Below, one piece after another: positions 23,501 through 24,177 of a stretch of DNA of 24,177 bases. Under the pieces are notes generated by a model, which did not search any database, was not told where the DNA came from, and worked only from the letters and a program-made list of their open reading frames with translations. Source of the stretch: JBFWIW01 sp050253535 (GTDB lineage: Bacteria; Bacillota; Clostridia; Oscillospirales; Oscillospiraceae). Position 1 is the first letter of the stretch. Every line of letters starts with the position of its first letter. Location: the NCBI GenBank assembly GCA_050253535.1, contig JBFWIW010000046.1:1-24177 (forward strand). The letters are read 5' to 3'. The translations under genes were made by a program, and so were the position numbers.

Positions 23501-24148
23501 TTATTCTCCGCGGGCCCGCTTTATCTCCGCGATAAATTTTTTCGCGGTATCGGTAATGGAGGCAAAGTCGCCTGTTTTGGCGCCACCAGTGAGGCTCCCG
23601 CCCGCGCCGACAGCGACGGCTCCGGCCTTTATCCACTCATAAGCGTTTTCCACTGTAACCCCGCCTGTCGGCATGAGGCGCGCATGTGGAAGAGGACCGT
23701 TTACAGCCTTTATGATTTTCGGGCCAAAGACCTCGCCGGGGAATATCTTTATAATATCAGCGCCGCACTCCATGGCCTCAGCGACTTCTTTTATCGTCAT
23801 TGCACCGGGCATTACAGGCACGCGGTAACGGTTACAGAGCTTCACCATTTCCGGGCGGAGGTAGGGGCTTACGATATACTGAGCGCCGGCGAGCATAGCG
23901 GTTCGCGCAGTCTCTTCATCGAGAACGGTGCCGGCCCCGATCATAAACTCTGCTGAACCCTTGTACTCTTCTGCCAGTCTGCTGATAATATCCGTTATCC
24001 CCGGGACAGTGTAGGTCAGTTCAATAGCAGCGACGCCGCCTTTCATGCAGGCCTCCGCTATACGCAGAGCCTCATCCCCTGAACCGGCGCGGACGACGGC
24101 CACAAGGCCGCATTCTCTTATGCGTGAGATGATTTTTTCTTTGTCCAT
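23501..24148 (-). CDS. eda: KDPG/KHG aldolase
   Basis: The 215-residue protein has typical Eda length. Seen: Arg20 in VAVVRAG, Glu43 in AIELTYTVPG, GAGTVLD, VMPGAMTIKE, Schiff-base Lys134 in DIIKIFPGE, and MPTGGVTVENAYEWIKAGA. It cleaves 2-keto-3-deoxy-6-phosphogluconate to pyruvate and glyceraldehyde 3-phosphate; many relatives also use 4-hydroxy-2-oxoglutarate or galactonate analogues. AAAGGAGA lies about eight bases before the ATG. It is the first visible gene of the leftward operon with the FGGY kinase; anything upstream is outside the window. Confidence 0.93.
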   Translation of the reverse strand: MDKEKIISRIRECGLVAVVRAGSGDEALRIAEACMKGGVAAIELTYTVPGITDIISRLAEEYKGSAEFMIGAGTVLDEETARTAMLAGAQYIVSPYLRPEMVKLCNRYRVPVMPGAMTIKEVAEAMECGADIIKIFPGEVFGPKIIKAVNGPLPHARLMPTGGVTVENAYEWIKAGAVAVGAGGSLTGGAKTGDFASITDTAKKFIAEIKRARGE

Positions 24149-24177
24149 AGTAGTGTCTCCTTTTAATTATTTATGGG

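Noticed and set aside
1..24177. CRISPR arrays, rRNA or tRNA genes
   Set aside because: No regularly spaced direct repeats and no recognisable rRNA or tRNA cloverleaf were seen by eye on either strand.

Overview
The window looks like a chromosomal segment from an anaerobic, fermentative Gram-positive bacterium of the Clostridia, perhaps an Oscillospiraceae-like gut lineage. Base composition is roughly balanced. The clues are strong AGGAGG-type ribosome sites, occasional TTG and GTG starts, an S-layer-homology (SLH) protein, a padR-DUF1700-DUF4097 operon, a short clostridial-type DeoC and IS200/IS605-type remnants. This placement is inferred from gene families only.

Layout. (1) 1-1383, minus strand: a partial PaaI-type thioesterase and a shikimate-dehydrogenase-like gene with its own consensus promoter. 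(2) 1380-7015, minus strand: a MacAB-like export operon (long adaptor, ATPase, permease) followed directly by an SLH cell-surface protein. (3) 7148-8290: a HAD-family phosphatase, a possible 36-residue membrane peptide and two strong terminators. (4) 8303-10456: a 140-bp inverted-repeat element, then an apparently autoregulated padR-DUF1700-DUF4097 operon. (5) 10457-14015: a decayed region with an IclR remnant, an EamA transporter translationally coupled to a 25-codon leader ORF, and a broken cysteine-desulfidase-like gene fused to the 3' half of an opine-dehydrogenase gene. (6) 14305-19900: a catabolic block. deoC and a ribokinase-family gene run leftward; an iron-type alcohol dehydrogenase, an MFS transporter and an acetate-kinase-like gene run rightward. 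(7) 19911-22051: remnants of an IS200/IS605-type tnpA whose 5' and 3' parts flank an intact ECF sigma / anti-sigma pair. (8) 22053-24148, minus strand: an FGGY sugar kinase and a KDPG/KHG aldolase.

How it fits together. DeoC yields glyceraldehyde 3-phosphate and acetaldehyde. The adjacent sugar kinase could make its phosphorylated deoxysugar substrate, the alcohol dehydrogenase could reduce the acetaldehyde, and the MFS protein could import the sugar. The acetate-kinase homologue has altered active-site motifs, so its substrate is uncertain. The kinase-aldolase pair at the right edge suggests sugar-acid breakdown.

The least ordinary features are the sigma/anti-sigma pair nested in the transposase remnant, the two-gene composite pseudogene, the coupled leader ORF, the inverted-repeat element upstream of padR, and the long two-module adaptor paired with an SLH protein. 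All family calls come from reading translated sequence by eye; no database search was run.
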